Origin: Acutalibacter sp. | GTDB lineage: Bacteria; Bacillota; Clostridia; Oscillospirales; Acutalibacteraceae | Direction: 5' to 3' | DNA: 57,824 nt | Assembly: GCA_022511515.1 (NCBI GenBank) | Contig: JAFLRP010000198.1 | Coordinates: 1 to 57,824 of the forward strand | In this document: positions 8,364-16,607 of the stretch, one piece after another | Position numbering within the stretch: the first letter of the stretch is position 1 | Layout: each line of letters opens with the position of its first letter | Program-made: the position numbers and the translations under genes | Notes under the pieces: model-generated | Told to the model about the DNA's origin: nothing | Database searches by the model: none | Seen by the model: only the letters and a program-made list of their open reading frames with translations

Positions 8364-8470
8364 TTCGGGAATTGTGCTTTTCATTCAAAAGTTTCCCATG
8401 GGGAAACTTGCAGGAGTTTGACCGTATGTCAAACTCTTGCGAAGCAAAATGATTGCCGCAAAACCGAGAG
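8356..8470 (-). repeat. Intergenic repeat with consecutive hairpins (copy 1)
   Basis: Between rsmE and the SDR gene the minus strand holds two 9-bp perfect hairpins in a row, GAGTTTGAC-ATACG-GTCAAACTC and AAGTTTCCC-CAT-GGGAAACTT. Next comes the segment CAATTCCCGAAGAAAGGA (complement of 8357-8374). That 18-base segment recurs exactly at 41534-41551 and in diverged form near 42951. Confidence 0.65.
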
Positions 8471-8477
8471 TTAAAAT

Positions 8478-9209
8478 TTATTTTAACTCCAGCTCGCCTT
8501 TCTCGTACATGATGGCAGTCAGCGCCGCCAGAGGCGCGGTTTCCGTACGCAAAATCCGATTGCCCAGCGTCAGCAGCTTTGCGCCGTACTGCTCTGCCAG
8601 CGCCGCTTCCTCCGGGGCAAAGCCGCCCTCAGGCCCCACAAACAGGAACAGTCTGTCCCCTGCGGCGCGGAGGGCTTCTTTCAGGCTGTGAGTGCCGTTT
8701 TCGTAGCAGAACAGGATATCGCCTTGCTGAGAAGCGGCTGCCAGCGCTTCCTCCAACGTGACAGGGGGAAGCACCGCAGGGACGCGCCCTCTTCCACTTT
8801 GCTGGGCGGCTTCCAGAGCCACCTTTTGCAGCCGCTTTCCTTTTTTCGCCGCCGATTTTTCATCCGGGCGGGAAATGCACCGGGCGCTTTCCACCGGCAG
8901 AATTTCCCACGCGCCCAACTCCACCGCCTTTTGCACCACGGTCTCCAGTTTGTCCCCCTTAGGGCGGCACTGGCACACCGTCACCCGCACTTTGGGTTCG
9001 CCCCGGCTTTCCGTAACTTCATCCACCCGGACAAGAGCGCCGTCCTCCCGGCATTCCAGCACCGTGCCATGAAAATCCTTTCCCGTTCCGGCACAAAGAA
9101 TGGTTTTCTCTCCCGGACGCATCCGCAGAGATTTCACCATGTGCGCCCCGTTTTCTCCGCCCACGAAGTATTCTCCCGCAGGCTCTTCTTCTATAAAAAA
9201 TCTGGGCAT
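8478..9209 (-). CDS. rsmE: 16S rRNA (uracil1498-N3)-methyltransferase
   Basis: RsmE methylates N3 of U1498 in 16S rRNA in the assembled 30S subunit. The 243-residue protein has an N-terminal PUA-like beta domain (about 1-70) and a C-terminal SPOUT trefoil-knot domain. The knot motifs are FVGPEGGFAPEE (near residue 195) and LGNRILRTETAPLAAL (near 218), which bind S-adenosylmethionine. The frame is open upstream, but MPRFFIEEEPAG at 9209 is the family start and is preceded by a weak GAGAG. It is followed on the same strand by the SDR gene after a hairpin-rich gap. Confidence 0.95.
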   Translation of the reverse strand: MPRFFIEEEPAGEYFVGGENGAHMVKSLRMRPGEKTILCAGTGKDFHGTVLECREDGALVRVDEVTESRGEPKVRVTVCQCRPKGDKLETVVQKAVELGAWEILPVESARCISRPDEKSAAKKGKRLQKVALEAAQQSGRGRVPAVLPPVTLEEALAAASQQGDILFCYENGTHSLKEALRAAGDRLFLFVGPEGGFAPEEAALAEQYGAKLLTLGNRILRTETAPLAALTAIMYEKGELELK

Positions 9210-9298
9210 TTTTCTCTCACTTCCCCACCGGCTTTTTCTCTCAAAATTGTACCTGTTTTCCCGACGTTTTGTCAATGCTTTCCGCTCTTAGATAAAGC

Positions 9299-9327
9299 AT
9301 GACAAATTCATTTTTTTGTGATATGAT
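9299..9327 (+). promoter_or_regulatory. Promoter of the lipoprotein/two-component operon
   Basis: ATGACA (9299-9304) and TATGAT (9322-9327) are 17 bp apart, 37 bp before the ATG of the lipoprotein gene. Confidence 0.65.
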
Positions 9328-9364
9328 ATAAGTAATTATTGAAAAACGGAAAGGAGCAAGGCTG

Positions 9365-10744
9365 ATGAAAAGAAAAACAGCGGCAGCCATTCTGTCTTTT
9401 TGCCTGCTTTTGAGCCTTTCCGGCTGCTCCTTTGCTTCCTTTGACACGAAAAACCTCATGGCGCCGCCCAAGGTCAACGAGGATCAGCAGGCCATTCAGG
9501 AGCTGCTGCAAGGCGACCGCCCCGACATAGCTTTTGTGTATCCCCAGTCCGGGGAGTACCGCTCCGCCGTCACCATGGTGGATTTCACGGGGGACGGGAT
9601 AAAGGACGCTGTCGGCTTCTATTCCTCCGAGGCAGGCAATTCCGGTGGCGTGGAGGTACAGTTTTTGATCAAAACCGAAAACGGGTGGGAATCCGCCGCC
9701 ACCTTTCAGAATTCCGCACTGCAGGTGGACAGGGTCTGTTTCGGCACGCTGTCCCAAACAGGACATAACCTGATTTTGATCGGCTGGGGCAGCACAGCCG
9801 GCACCACGGGCCGCACTGCCGGAGCCAACGCCTATGTGTACAGCCCGGGCGGAGAAATCACGGAATATTCTCTCGGCACCTATGCGGAGCTGGCAGTGAC
9901 TGACTTTGACGAAGACGGCATTCACGAGGTCTTTACCGTGGACAAATTTCTCCCCGCCGAGGAGGAGGGAGACGAGCCCACTCCCGCACGGGCGAAGCTC
10001 TTTGCCTGGGTCGGCGGCAGTATGAAAGAAATTTCCTGCGCGGACGCGGACAATTCCATGGCCGGATATTCCTCCGCCGCTTTCGGCGGGCTCACCGCAT
10101 CCCTGTCCGGCGTGGTGCTGGACGGGGTCAAGGCAGACGGCAGCCTCAGCACCCAAATTTTTACCTTGGAGGACGGCAAACTGAAAAATTTCCCGGAGGA
10201 TGTAAACACCGAGGAATACAGCAATCCCTTCCTGCGGCCAAGCACGGCGTCCATTCTTTCCAGAGATATCAACGGCGATGGGCTGTTGGAAATTCCCCAG
10301 GTGTCCCTGCTGCCCGGTCTGCCGGAGGAAACTATGCCGGACGCCACCTGCTATCAGGTGGACTGGTGCCGTCTCCAGTCGAGCTCTCAATACCGCGTTG
10401 TGACCCGCACCATGATGAATCCCACCGAAAACTACTGGTTTCGGCTTCCCTATTCTTTGACCGGAGGGATCACATCCTATAATGATACTTCCCGCCGGAT
10501 GGTGACCTACACGGAAATTATCGAGGCCCCTGATCAGGATGGCAGTTATTTGCTGAGCGAGCCGCTGTTCGCCATTCGGGTATTCACGCGTTCGGCGTGG
10601 GAGAGCCGGGGGCCTACCAGCGGTTACGAACTGCTGGCCACCCAAAACGACTCTGTCTACGGAATACAGGTCTTCACCAAAAACAAATTCAGACTGCAGA
10701 GCATTTCCCAAATCAAACGGGATTTTAAATTGTTGAGTGAGTAA
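9365..10744 (+). CDS. Lipoprotein with VCBS/FG-GAP-like repeats, linked to a two-component system
   Basis: A 459-residue protein with a lipoprotein signal peptide ending in the lipobox LSGC (Cys about 21), so it is expected to be anchored on the outer face of the membrane. The body has three Asp-rich loops resembling calcium-binding FG-GAP/VCBS repeats: DFTGDGIKDAV (about residue 74), DFDEDGIHEVF (about 180) and DINGDGLLEIP (about 300). No enzyme motif is visible. AAAGGAG precedes the ATG. Its stop is 43 bp before a response regulator and histidine kinase. It may therefore be an accessory or sensor-modulating protein, which is inference from position. I do not recognise a named family. Confidence 0.85.
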   Translation: MKRKTAAAILSFCLLLSLSGCSFASFDTKNLMAPPKVNEDQQAIQELLQGDRPDIAFVYPQSGEYRSAVTMVDFTGDGIKDAVGFYSSEAGNSGGVEVQFLIKTENGWESAATFQNSALQVDRVCFGTLSQTGHNLILIGWGSTAGTTGRTAGANAYVYSPGGEITEYSLGTYAELAVTDFDEDGIHEVFTVDKFLPAEEEGDEPTPARAKLFAWVGGSMKEISCADADNSMAGYSSAAFGGLTASLSGVVLDGVKADGSLSTQIFTLEDGKLKNFPEDVNTEEYSNPFLRPSTASILSRDINGDGLLEIPQVSLLPGLPEETMPDATCYQVDWCRLQSSSQYRVVTRTMMNPTENYWFRLPYSLTGGITSYNDTSRRMVTYTEIIEAPDQDGSYLLSEPLFAIRVFTRSAWESRGPTSGYELLATQNDSVYGIQVFTKNKFRLQSISQIKRDFKLLSE

Positions 10745-10787
10745 TCATATGATCGGACTTATTCTTAACGAAAAGGAGCGATTATCC

Positions 10788-11492
10788 ATGAAAAAAATCC
10801 TGGTGGCGGAAGACGAACAAAATATCCGCGAGTTCGTGGTCATCAATTTGGAACGGGCGGGCTATGAAACATTGGAGGCCGAAAACGGCGAGCAGGCGTT
10901 GGAGCTCTACGAAAAGGCAAAGGGCGATATCGACGTGGCGGTGTTGGACATCATGATGCCCGGTTCTCTCGACGGTCTTGCCGTGTGTAAGGAATTGCGA
11001 AAACAAAACAGCTCCATCGGCATTATCATGCTCAGCGCCCGCACCCAGGAAATGGACAAGGTCAGCGGCCTGATGATGGGGGCGGACGATTACGTCACCA
11101 AGCCCTTCTCCCCCTCGGAGCTGGTAGCCCGGGTGGACGCGGTGTACCGCCGGGTGGCGTTGGCAGCCAAGCATCAGGAGGGCAGCCTCCGGGACGAGCT
11201 GCAATCCGGGGAATTTACCCTGAATCTCCGCAACCGCTCTCTGAAAAAGGGAGACAAGCCCATTGAGCTGACTCAAGTGGAATTTCAAATCATGGAATAT
11301 TTCTTTTCCAATCCCGGCGTTGCCCTGCCCCGAGGGGACATTCTGAAGCATGTCTGGGGCGGCGGCTATGTGGGCGAGGAAAAAATCGTGGACGTGAACA
11401 TCCGTCGCCTGCGCATGAAGGTGGAGGAGCAGCCCTCCGCCCCTGCCCACATTGTGACCGTCTGGGGCTTGGGCTATCGCTGGGACGTGTAA
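10788..11492 (+). CDS. OmpR/PhoB-family response regulator
   Basis: A 234-residue DNA-binding response regulator. The receiver domain (about 1-120) has the acidic pair in AEDEQN, the phosphoacceptor Asp54 (AVLDIMMPG) and the conserved lysine in YVTKPFSP. A winged-helix domain follows (about 140-232), with ELTQVEFQIMEYFFSNPG and the recognition region VDVNIRRLRMKVE. The ATG at 10788 has AAGGAG nine bases upstream; the open frame upstream overlaps the lipoprotein gene. Its partner kinase follows after 79 bp. The signal and target genes are unknown. Confidence 0.95.
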   Translation: MKKILVAEDEQNIREFVVINLERAGYETLEAENGEQALELYEKAKGDIDVAVLDIMMPGSLDGLAVCKELRKQNSSIGIIMLSARTQEMDKVSGLMMGADDYVTKPFSPSELVARVDAVYRRVALAAKHQEGSLRDELQSGEFTLNLRNRSLKKGDKPIELTQVEFQIMEYFFSNPGVALPRGDILKHVWGGGYVGEEKIVDVNIRRLRMKVEEQPSAPAHIVTVWGLGYRWDV

Positions 11493-11498
11493 AGGCGC

Positions 11499-11522
11499 TT
11501 CCGCACGATCTTTGTGCGGCGC
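11499..11522 (+). promoter_or_regulatory. CCGCAC/GTGCGG stem-loop between regulator and kinase genes
   Basis: The gap between the response regulator and kinase genes holds CCGCAC, a short loop, and GTGCGG, with extra GCGC pairing outside. There is no T-tract. The same core occurs at the accB-fabZ junction and before the M28 peptidase gene. Confidence 0.5.
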
Positions 11523-11571
11523 TGCTTTGAGTCCCGCTTATGAAGTTCCCTGATAGAAAGGAGGTTTCCCC

Positions 11572-13053
11572 GTGACAAAAACGAAAAAAAGCATTTCCCG
11601 CCGGTGGTTCGTGAACACCGTGGGCATTGCCCTTGTCATTCTTTCCATCTCCATTTTCGCATTGTCCATCACGGTGCAGACCTCCACTTATACCGGCATT
11701 CAGCAGTCCTTAACCGGCCGTGTGGACGAGCTTTTAAACTGGCTGGGCGGCACGAGAAGCGCTTCGGAATTCAACGCTATCGCTCGGGACTACATCGAGC
11801 ATTTCCCCGACAAAAACGACATGGAGATCATGGCCTTAAACCGCACCGGCAGCGTGTTTGCCACCTCCACCGGCTTTGAGCCGGACCACCAGCAGGACAT
11901 GCCGGATTACGAAACCGCCCTCAAAAGCGACGACAATTCCGGCCAATGGGTGGGCGAGTTAGATTCCGGTGAGCGCGTTATGGCCATCACCAGAGTGATC
12001 CGGGACAGCGGCGGCGGACTGACCGGCTCTGTCCGGTATCTTGTTTCTCTGGAAAAGGCCGACCAGCAAATCAGCCGCATCACCTTAGCGCTCATTGCCG
12101 GGGGCGTGTTCATCATGCTGCTGATTACCTTTTCCGGCATTTACTTTATCCGCTCCATTCTGGTCCCCGTCCGGCAGGTCAGCGCCGGCGCGAAGCAGAT
12201 CGCCGAGGGCAATTTCGCCGTGCGGATCGGCAAGCAGCGGGACGACGAGTTAGGTGAGCTCTGCGATTCCATCAACGACATGGCGGGAGAGCTGGCCGCC
12301 ACCGAACAGATGAAAAACGATTTCATTTCCTCCGTCTCCCACGAATTGCGCACCCCTTTGACCGCCATCAAAGGCTGGGCGGAAACGCTGCACTCCGGTA
12401 CAGACCCCCAGACCACCGACAAGGGCGTGAACGTCATCATCCGGGAATCGGAACGGCTTTCGGGACTGGTGGAGGAGCTGTTGGACTTCTCCCGGCTGCA
12501 AAGCGGGCGAATGCGCCTGCGGGTCACCCGGCTGGACATTCTGGCGGAGCTGGACGAGGCGGTGTACCTGTTTACCGAGCGGGCCCGCACAGAGAACAAG
12601 CGGCTGGACTACGAGGAGGACAAGGTGCTTTCTCCTGTCTACGGTGACGTGGACAGACTGCGGCAGGTGTTCGTCAACATTTTGGACAACGCTTTGAAAT
12701 ACACGGAAAGCGGCGGGGAGATCACGGTGACCTCCATGGAAGAAACCGGCTGGGTCAAGGTCGTCACAAAAGACACCGGCTGCGGCATTCCGGCGGAGCA
12801 CCTGCCCAATATCAAGAAGAAATTCTACAAGGCAAATCAGTTGGTGCGGGGCTCCGGCATCGGTCTTGCCATGGCGGATGAAATCGTCACCATGCACGGC
12901 GGAAAGCTGGACGTGACAAGTCAGGAGGGTGTGGGCACGACTGTCACCATTTCCCTGCCCGCCTGCCAAACCCTAGAGGCCCGCCCGGGGCTTACGGACA
13001 CCCCGGAAATTCAGAAATTACTGCAAGAAAGGAAACGGAAAGAGCATGAGTAA
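11572..13053 (+). CDS. Membrane sensor histidine kinase
   Basis: A 493-residue sensor kinase paired with the preceding response regulator. Two membrane segments (about 14-36 and 169-193) flank an extracellular sensor region of about 130 residues. A HAMP linker follows (about 190-245), then the HisKA domain with phosphoacceptor His257 (SSVSHELRTPLTAIKG). The ATPase domain has the N box NILDNALKYTESGG, DTGCGIP and GSGIGLAM. The start is GTG with AAAGGAGG seven bases upstream. The last 8 bp overlap the start of the YqhQ gene, so the two are translationally coupled. Confidence 0.95.
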   Translation: MTKTKKSISRRWFVNTVGIALVILSISIFALSITVQTSTYTGIQQSLTGRVDELLNWLGGTRSASEFNAIARDYIEHFPDKNDMEIMALNRTGSVFATSTGFEPDHQQDMPDYETALKSDDNSGQWVGELDSGERVMAITRVIRDSGGGLTGSVRYLVSLEKADQQISRITLALIAGGVFIMLLITFSGIYFIRSILVPVRQVSAGAKQIAEGNFAVRIGKQRDDELGELCDSINDMAGELAATEQMKNDFISSVSHELRTPLTAIKGWAETLHSGTDPQTTDKGVNVIIRESERLSGLVEELLDFSRLQSGRMRLRVTRLDILAELDEAVYLFTERARTENKRLDYEEDKVLSPVYGDVDRLRQVFVNILDNALKYTESGGEITVTSMEETGWVKVVTKDTGCGIPAEHLPNIKKKFYKANQLVRGSGIGLAMADEIVTMHGGKLDVTSQEGVGTTVTISLPACQTLEARPGLTDTPEIQKLLQERKRKEHE

Positions 13054-13984
13054 AAAAATCACATCCATCGGCGGTCAGGCCCTGATGGAGGGCATAATGA
13101 TGGTGGGTCCCCACAAGACCGTGGCGGCCTTTTGCAGCGAGAAAGGGGAGATCTCCACGGAGGAGATCACTTCTCCCCGGCTGACCCAAAAATATCCCAT
13201 TCTGGGGAAACCCTTTATCCGGGGCATTTTCGCCATGATTGATTCCCTGCGGCTGGGCTACAAGGCCCTGTCCCTCTCCGCCGATAAGATCACCGAGGAC
13301 GTGGGGGAGGAGGAACTCACCGGCCTTGACAAATGGCTGGACGAGCACTTGGGCGAGAAGATGACCGGGGTCATTATGGGCGTCGCCTCCGTGCTGGGCG
13401 TGGCGCTGGCGATCCTCTTATTTTTCCTGCTGCCCACTTGGCTGTTCAATCTGCTCCAAAGCGCTGTTCCCGCCGAGATTTCCGGCTGGCGCTCCATCTT
13501 CGAGGGCGTGTTGCGCATTGGGATTTTTGTGGGCTACATTCTGCTGATTTCCAGATTGCCGGATATCAAGCGCACCTTTCAGTATCACGGCGCGGAGCAC
13601 AAGACCATTTTCTGCTACGAAAACGACCTGCCCCTGACCGTGGAAAACGTGAAAAAGCAAGGGCGGTTTCACCCCCGCTGCGGCACCAGCTTTATGATTC
13701 TCATGCTGCTTTTGAGTATTATCGTGGGCTTTTTTATTCCCTTTTCCAACCCCTTCCTGCGGACGGCGGTGAAGCTCCTCTGTATCCCCGTCATTGTGAA
13801 TATCGGCTATGAAATTCAGAAGTTTTCCGCCCGCCATCCGGGCAACTGTATCCGCTTTTTCGTGAAGCCGGGACTGTGGATGCAGCGCATCACCGTGAAA
13901 GAGCCGGACGACAAGATGATCGAGGCCGCCATCGCCGCCATGAATGCCGTCATTCCCGAAAATGGCGAGGACCTGATCTCATGA
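13046..13984 (+). CDS. YqhQ/DUF1385 membrane protein
   Basis: A 312-residue member of the DUF1385 (YqhQ) family, whose biochemical role is not established. The family signature YHGAEHKTIFCYE is near residue 175 and RFHPRCGTSF follows near 210. Membrane segments lie at about 108-130, 152-170 and 218-240. The N-terminus begins with the conserved SIGGQALMEGIMMVGP. It overlaps the kinase gene by 8 bp and prmC by 4 bp (ATGA). The yqhQ-prmC adjacency is common in Firmicutes, so linkage to the two-component genes may be incidental. Confidence 0.93.
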   Translation: MSKKITSIGGQALMEGIMMVGPHKTVAAFCSEKGEISTEEITSPRLTQKYPILGKPFIRGIFAMIDSLRLGYKALSLSADKITEDVGEEELTGLDKWLDEHLGEKMTGVIMGVASVLGVALAILLFFLLPTWLFNLLQSAVPAEISGWRSIFEGVLRIGIFVGYILLISRLPDIKRTFQYHGAEHKTIFCYENDLPLTVENVKKQGRFHPRCGTSFMILMLLLSIIVGFFIPFSNPFLRTAVKLLCIPVIVNIGYEIQKFSARHPGNCIRFFVKPGLWMQRITVKEPDDKMIEAAIAAMNAVIPENGEDLIS

Positions 13985-14838
13985 CCTGCCGGGAATTGTA
14001 CCTGGCTGCCCGAAAACTGTTGGCCGACAGCGGAATAGACGACGCCGGTACGGACAGCCTTTTGCTGGCAGAATTTTTTCTTGAGAAAGATCGTACTGCG
14101 CTGACTTTGCATGGCGAAGAAGCGCCCTCCCCGGAGCAGGAAAAAACCTTTTGGAATGCCGTCAAGGAGCGGGCCGCTCATCGCCCTTTGCAGTACATTT
14201 TGGGCAAATGGGAATTCATGGGGCTTTCCCTGCAAGTGGGGGAGGGGGTGCTTGTTCCCCGGGAAGATACCGCTGTGCCGGTGGAAGCTCTGGCAAAACG
14301 GCTCACGGGCGTGGTCGATCCCGTAGGGCTGGACTTGTGCGCCGGAACGGGCGCAGCGGCGCTGGGGCTTTGCTCCCTGCTGCCGGGGGCGTCCGTGACC
14401 TGTCTGGAATATTCCCGGCAGGCTTTTTCCTTTTTGGAGCGAAATCTTGCCGCTTATCCCGAATATCAGGTACAGGCATTTTTCGGTGACGTGCTTTCGC
14501 CGAAAACACCGAGTAAAATCAATCAAAAAAATCTTGATTTTATCTTTTCCAACCCGCCCTATATCCCCACTTCCCAGCTCAGCTCTCTGCAGCCGGAAGT
14601 GCAGAAAGAACCTGCCATGGCGCTGGACGGCGGTGAAGATGGGCTTCTTTTCTATCGCGCCATCTGCTCCCTGTGGCTGCCCTTATTAAAAAGGTCCGGC
14701 GGCGTTCTGGCCGTGGAGATCGGCGAGGAGCAGGGAGAGGCGGTTTCCGATCTATTCGCCCAGCACGGGCTGAAAGAAATTGAAGTAAAAAAGGATTGGG
14801 CGAATTTAGACCGCTGTGTGATTGGCACATTACAGTAA
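13981..14838 (+). CDS. prmC: Peptide chain release factor N5-glutamine methyltransferase
   Basis: PrmC (HemK) methylates the glutamine of the GGQ motif in release factors RF1 and RF2, raising termination efficiency. The 285 residues include an N-terminal helical domain (about 1-75) and a Rossmann methyltransferase domain. The latter has VLVPREDT (near residue 86), the SAM loop LDLCAGTGAAAL (near 117) and the catalytic NPPYIP motif near 190. The start ATG overlaps the YqhQ stop (ATGA), and no other start fits. The release factor gene prfA, often adjacent, is not here. Confidence 0.95.
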   Translation: MTCRELYLAARKLLADSGIDDAGTDSLLLAEFFLEKDRTALTLHGEEAPSPEQEKTFWNAVKERAAHRPLQYILGKWEFMGLSLQVGEGVLVPREDTAVPVEALAKRLTGVVDPVGLDLCAGTGAAALGLCSLLPGASVTCLEYSRQAFSFLERNLAAYPEYQVQAFFGDVLSPKTPSKINQKNLDFIFSNPPYIPTSQLSSLQPEVQKEPAMALDGGEDGLLFYRAICSLWLPLLKRSGGVLAVEIGEEQGEAVSDLFAQHGLKEIEVKKDWANLDRCVIGTLQ

Positions 14839-14854
14839 GACGGGAGAAACACCT

Positions 14855-15355
14855 ATGGCGGATAAAGCTATCTATATCCTGGCAGGATACGACAGCGATA
14901 CGGAACAGTATCTGAGCTCCCTGCAAAACGCGCTGTATGAAGCGGGCTTTTCGGGACAGCAGACAAAGAATATCCCTCAACATATCACGCTGGATTCCTT
15001 TTCTGTAGAGATGGAACAGAAGCTGATCGCCCGTCTCCAAACACTGGCTGAGGAAGTATGCGAAATCCCCGTGACCTTCCATCATATCGGGATTTTCAGC
15101 GGCTCAAAGGTGTTGTTTGTCGCCCCGGACACTAACAGGGAACTGCTGGAACTGAAAGAACTATTCGGACCGCTCGAAAACTGGACGCCCCACACCACCA
15201 TGCTCATCGACGAGCCGGAAATCATCCTGCAGGCCGCGTCCATTCTTTTGGAAAGATTTTCTCCCTTTTCGGGAAAAGTGACCGCTCTGCATTTATACGA
15301 ATTTTGGCCCACAAGGCACATCTTGTCGGTAGATTTGAAAATGGCAGCAAACTAA
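14855..15355 (+). CDS. 2H phosphoesterase / 2'-5' RNA ligase family protein
   Basis: A 166-residue protein with the two histidine motifs of the 2H superfamily, PQHITLDSF (about residue 45) and WTPHTTML (about 112), which together form the active site on cyclic phosphates or 2'-5' links. The exact substrate is unknown. The start at 14855 (MADKAIYIL) has GGGAG upstream; the earlier in-frame ATG lies inside prmC and lacks a site. It is 16 bp after prmC and ends just before a strong terminator, so it is probably the last gene of the operon that starts at 9365. Confidence 0.85.
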   Translation: MADKAIYILAGYDSDTEQYLSSLQNALYEAGFSGQQTKNIPQHITLDSFSVEMEQKLIARLQTLAEEVCEIPVTFHHIGIFSGSKVLFVAPDTNRELLELKELFGPLENWTPHTTMLIDEPEIILQAASILLERFSPFSGKVTALHLYEFWPTRHILSVDLKMAAN

Positions 15356-15366
15356 TTTTGAATTCC

Positions 15367-15397
15367 AAACCACTCCGCAGTGAGCGGAGTGGTTTTT
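15367..15397 (+). terminator. Intrinsic terminator after the 2H phosphoesterase gene
   Basis: A 12-bp perfect stem (15367-15378 with 15384-15395, loop AGTGA) runs into a T-tract. Confidence 0.92.
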
Positions 15398-15406
15398 CAT
15401 TTCCTC

Positions 15407-15434
15407 TTGACTTTTCGTGCCGGCTTGGTATAAT
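15407..15434 (+). promoter_or_regulatory. Promoter of the AbrB/ABC operon
   Basis: TTGACT (15407-15412) and TATAAT (15429-15434) with a 16-bp spacer, 39 bp before the AbrB-like gene and just after the upstream terminator. Confidence 0.8.
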
Positions 15435-15472
15435 AAGTATAATTTTTCATACTAATCATACCGAGGTGTACT

Positions 15473-15709
15473 ATGTCACAGCCGAAAAAGCCAAAAGGAA
15501 AAACTCTTGCCACCGCCAAGGTGGGCGAAAAGGGACAAATTGTTATCCCAAAGGAAATGCGGGATATGTTTAATATTTCGCCGGGAGATACCCTGCTCCT
15601 GCTGGGGGACAGGGACCAGGGCATCGCCATTGTCAAAGCGGAAAACGCCCTTGACTTTGCTTCTTCCGTGTTAAGCGCCCTGCAAAATCCCGGAAAAGAG
15701 GAAACCTGA
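15473..15709 (+). CDS. AbrB/SpoVT-type DNA-binding protein
   Basis: A 78-residue protein with a swapped-hairpin AbrB fold. The core is AKVGEKGQIVIPKEMRDMF, followed by ISPGDTLLLLGD, at about residues 14-45. Such proteins bind DNA as dimers or tetramers and act as transition-state regulators or antitoxin-like repressors. GAGGTG precedes the ATG. It is the first gene behind its own promoter and is 1 bp from the ABC ATPase gene. It therefore probably regulates its own operon; no toxin gene is adjacent. Confidence 0.9.
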   Translation: MSQPKKPKGKTLATAKVGEKGQIVIPKEMRDMFNISPGDTLLLLGDRDQGIAIVKAENALDFASSVLSALQNPGKEET

Positions 15710-15710
15710 T

Positions 15711-16550
15711 ATGAATATTTTAACCGTGGAAAAACTGCGCAAAAAGTACCCCGGCTTTTTACTGGACGGCATTTCCTTTGCCGTTCCTGAAGGGGAAATC
15801 ATGGGGCTCATCGGGCGAAACGGCGCGGGAAAAACCACCACCCTGCGCTGTCTTTTGAACCTCGTTCACCCCGATTCCGGTGAAATTTCCTTTTTCGGCT
15901 TGCCCTTCGGGGAAAATGAGTGGGAGATCAAGCAGAAAATCGGCTTTGTCTCCGGCGGCGTGGACTACTACCCCCGCAAGAAGCTGGGGCTCATCACCCG
16001 GGTGACAAAATCCTTTTACCGGGACTGGGACGATTCCGCCTACCGCCGGTATCTTTCGCTCTTTAAGCTGTCGGAGGACAAAAATCCCTCGGAGCTTTCC
16101 GACGGCATGAAGGTGAAATATTCTCTGGCGCTGGCCCTGTCCCACAAGGCCAAATTCCTGATTTTAGACGAGCCCACCAGCGGGCTGGACCCCGTTTCCC
16201 GGGAAGAACTTCTGGACATTTTTTTGACGCTGACCCGGGATGAGGGCGTGTCCATTCTCTTTTCCACCCACATCACTTCCGACCTGGAAAAATGCGCCGA
16301 TTCCATCACCTATCTCCGGGAGGGGAAGATTCCCTTTACCGGCAATATCAAGAAGTTCCAAAACGGCTACCGGCTGGTTACATTTCCTGGGGAAACGCCC
16401 CCGGAAAGCACTGCGGAACTGATCGGGCTCAAGCGGGAAAAAGAAGGGTTTTCCGCTCTGATTCCGGCCGATGCGCCGGTTCCAAGCGGGGCAATGATGG
16501 AACCCGCCGACTTGGATTCCATCATGGTGCATATGGAGAAAGTTTGCTAA
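15711..16550 (+). CDS. ABC transporter ATP-binding protein
   Basis: A 279-residue ATPase with Walker A GRNGAGKTTT (about residue 37), a degenerate signature SELSDGMKVK (about 130), Walker B FLILDEPTSGLDP (about 150) and the H-loop STHITS. The signature LSDGM replaces the usual LSGGQ, as in several BcrA/YtrB-like export ATPases that pair with ABC-2 permeases. It follows the AbrB-like gene by 1 bp and precedes a small permease gene, so the three form one unit. The substrate is unknown; export of a peptide, antimicrobial or lipid is plausible. Confidence 0.93.
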   Translation: MNILTVEKLRKKYPGFLLDGISFAVPEGEIMGLIGRNGAGKTTTLRCLLNLVHPDSGEISFFGLPFGENEWEIKQKIGFVSGGVDYYPRKKLGLITRVTKSFYRDWDDSAYRRYLSLFKLSEDKNPSELSDGMKVKYSLALALSHKAKFLILDEPTSGLDPVSREELLDIFLTLTRDEGVSILFSTHITSDLEKCADSITYLREGKIPFTGNIKKFQNGYRLVTFPGETPPESTAELIGLKREKEGFSALIPADAPVPSGAMMEPADLDSIMVHMEKVC

Positions 16551-16569
16551 GTATTTCCCAAACTTCCGG

Positions 16570-16595
16570 AAAGGAGGCTTTCGCTTCAGCGAAAG
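16570..16595 (+). promoter_or_regulatory. Shine-Dalgarno / stem-loop module before the ABC permease gene
   Basis: AAAGGAGG (16570-16577) is followed at once by CTTTCGC-TTCA-GCGAAAG (16578-16595), then 12 bases and the ATG. GAAAG ahead of the stem-loop (16569-16573) repeats its 3' arm and could pair with CTTTC instead. Confidence 0.65.
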
Positions 16596-16607
16596 CAAGT
16601 TAAAAAA

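Noticed and set aside
9308-10711. Long minus-strand frame (467 codons) opposite the lipoprotein gene
   Set aside because: Shadow of the lipoprotein gene; no ribosome binding site or domain, while the plus-strand frame has a lipobox, Shine-Dalgarno and promoter.
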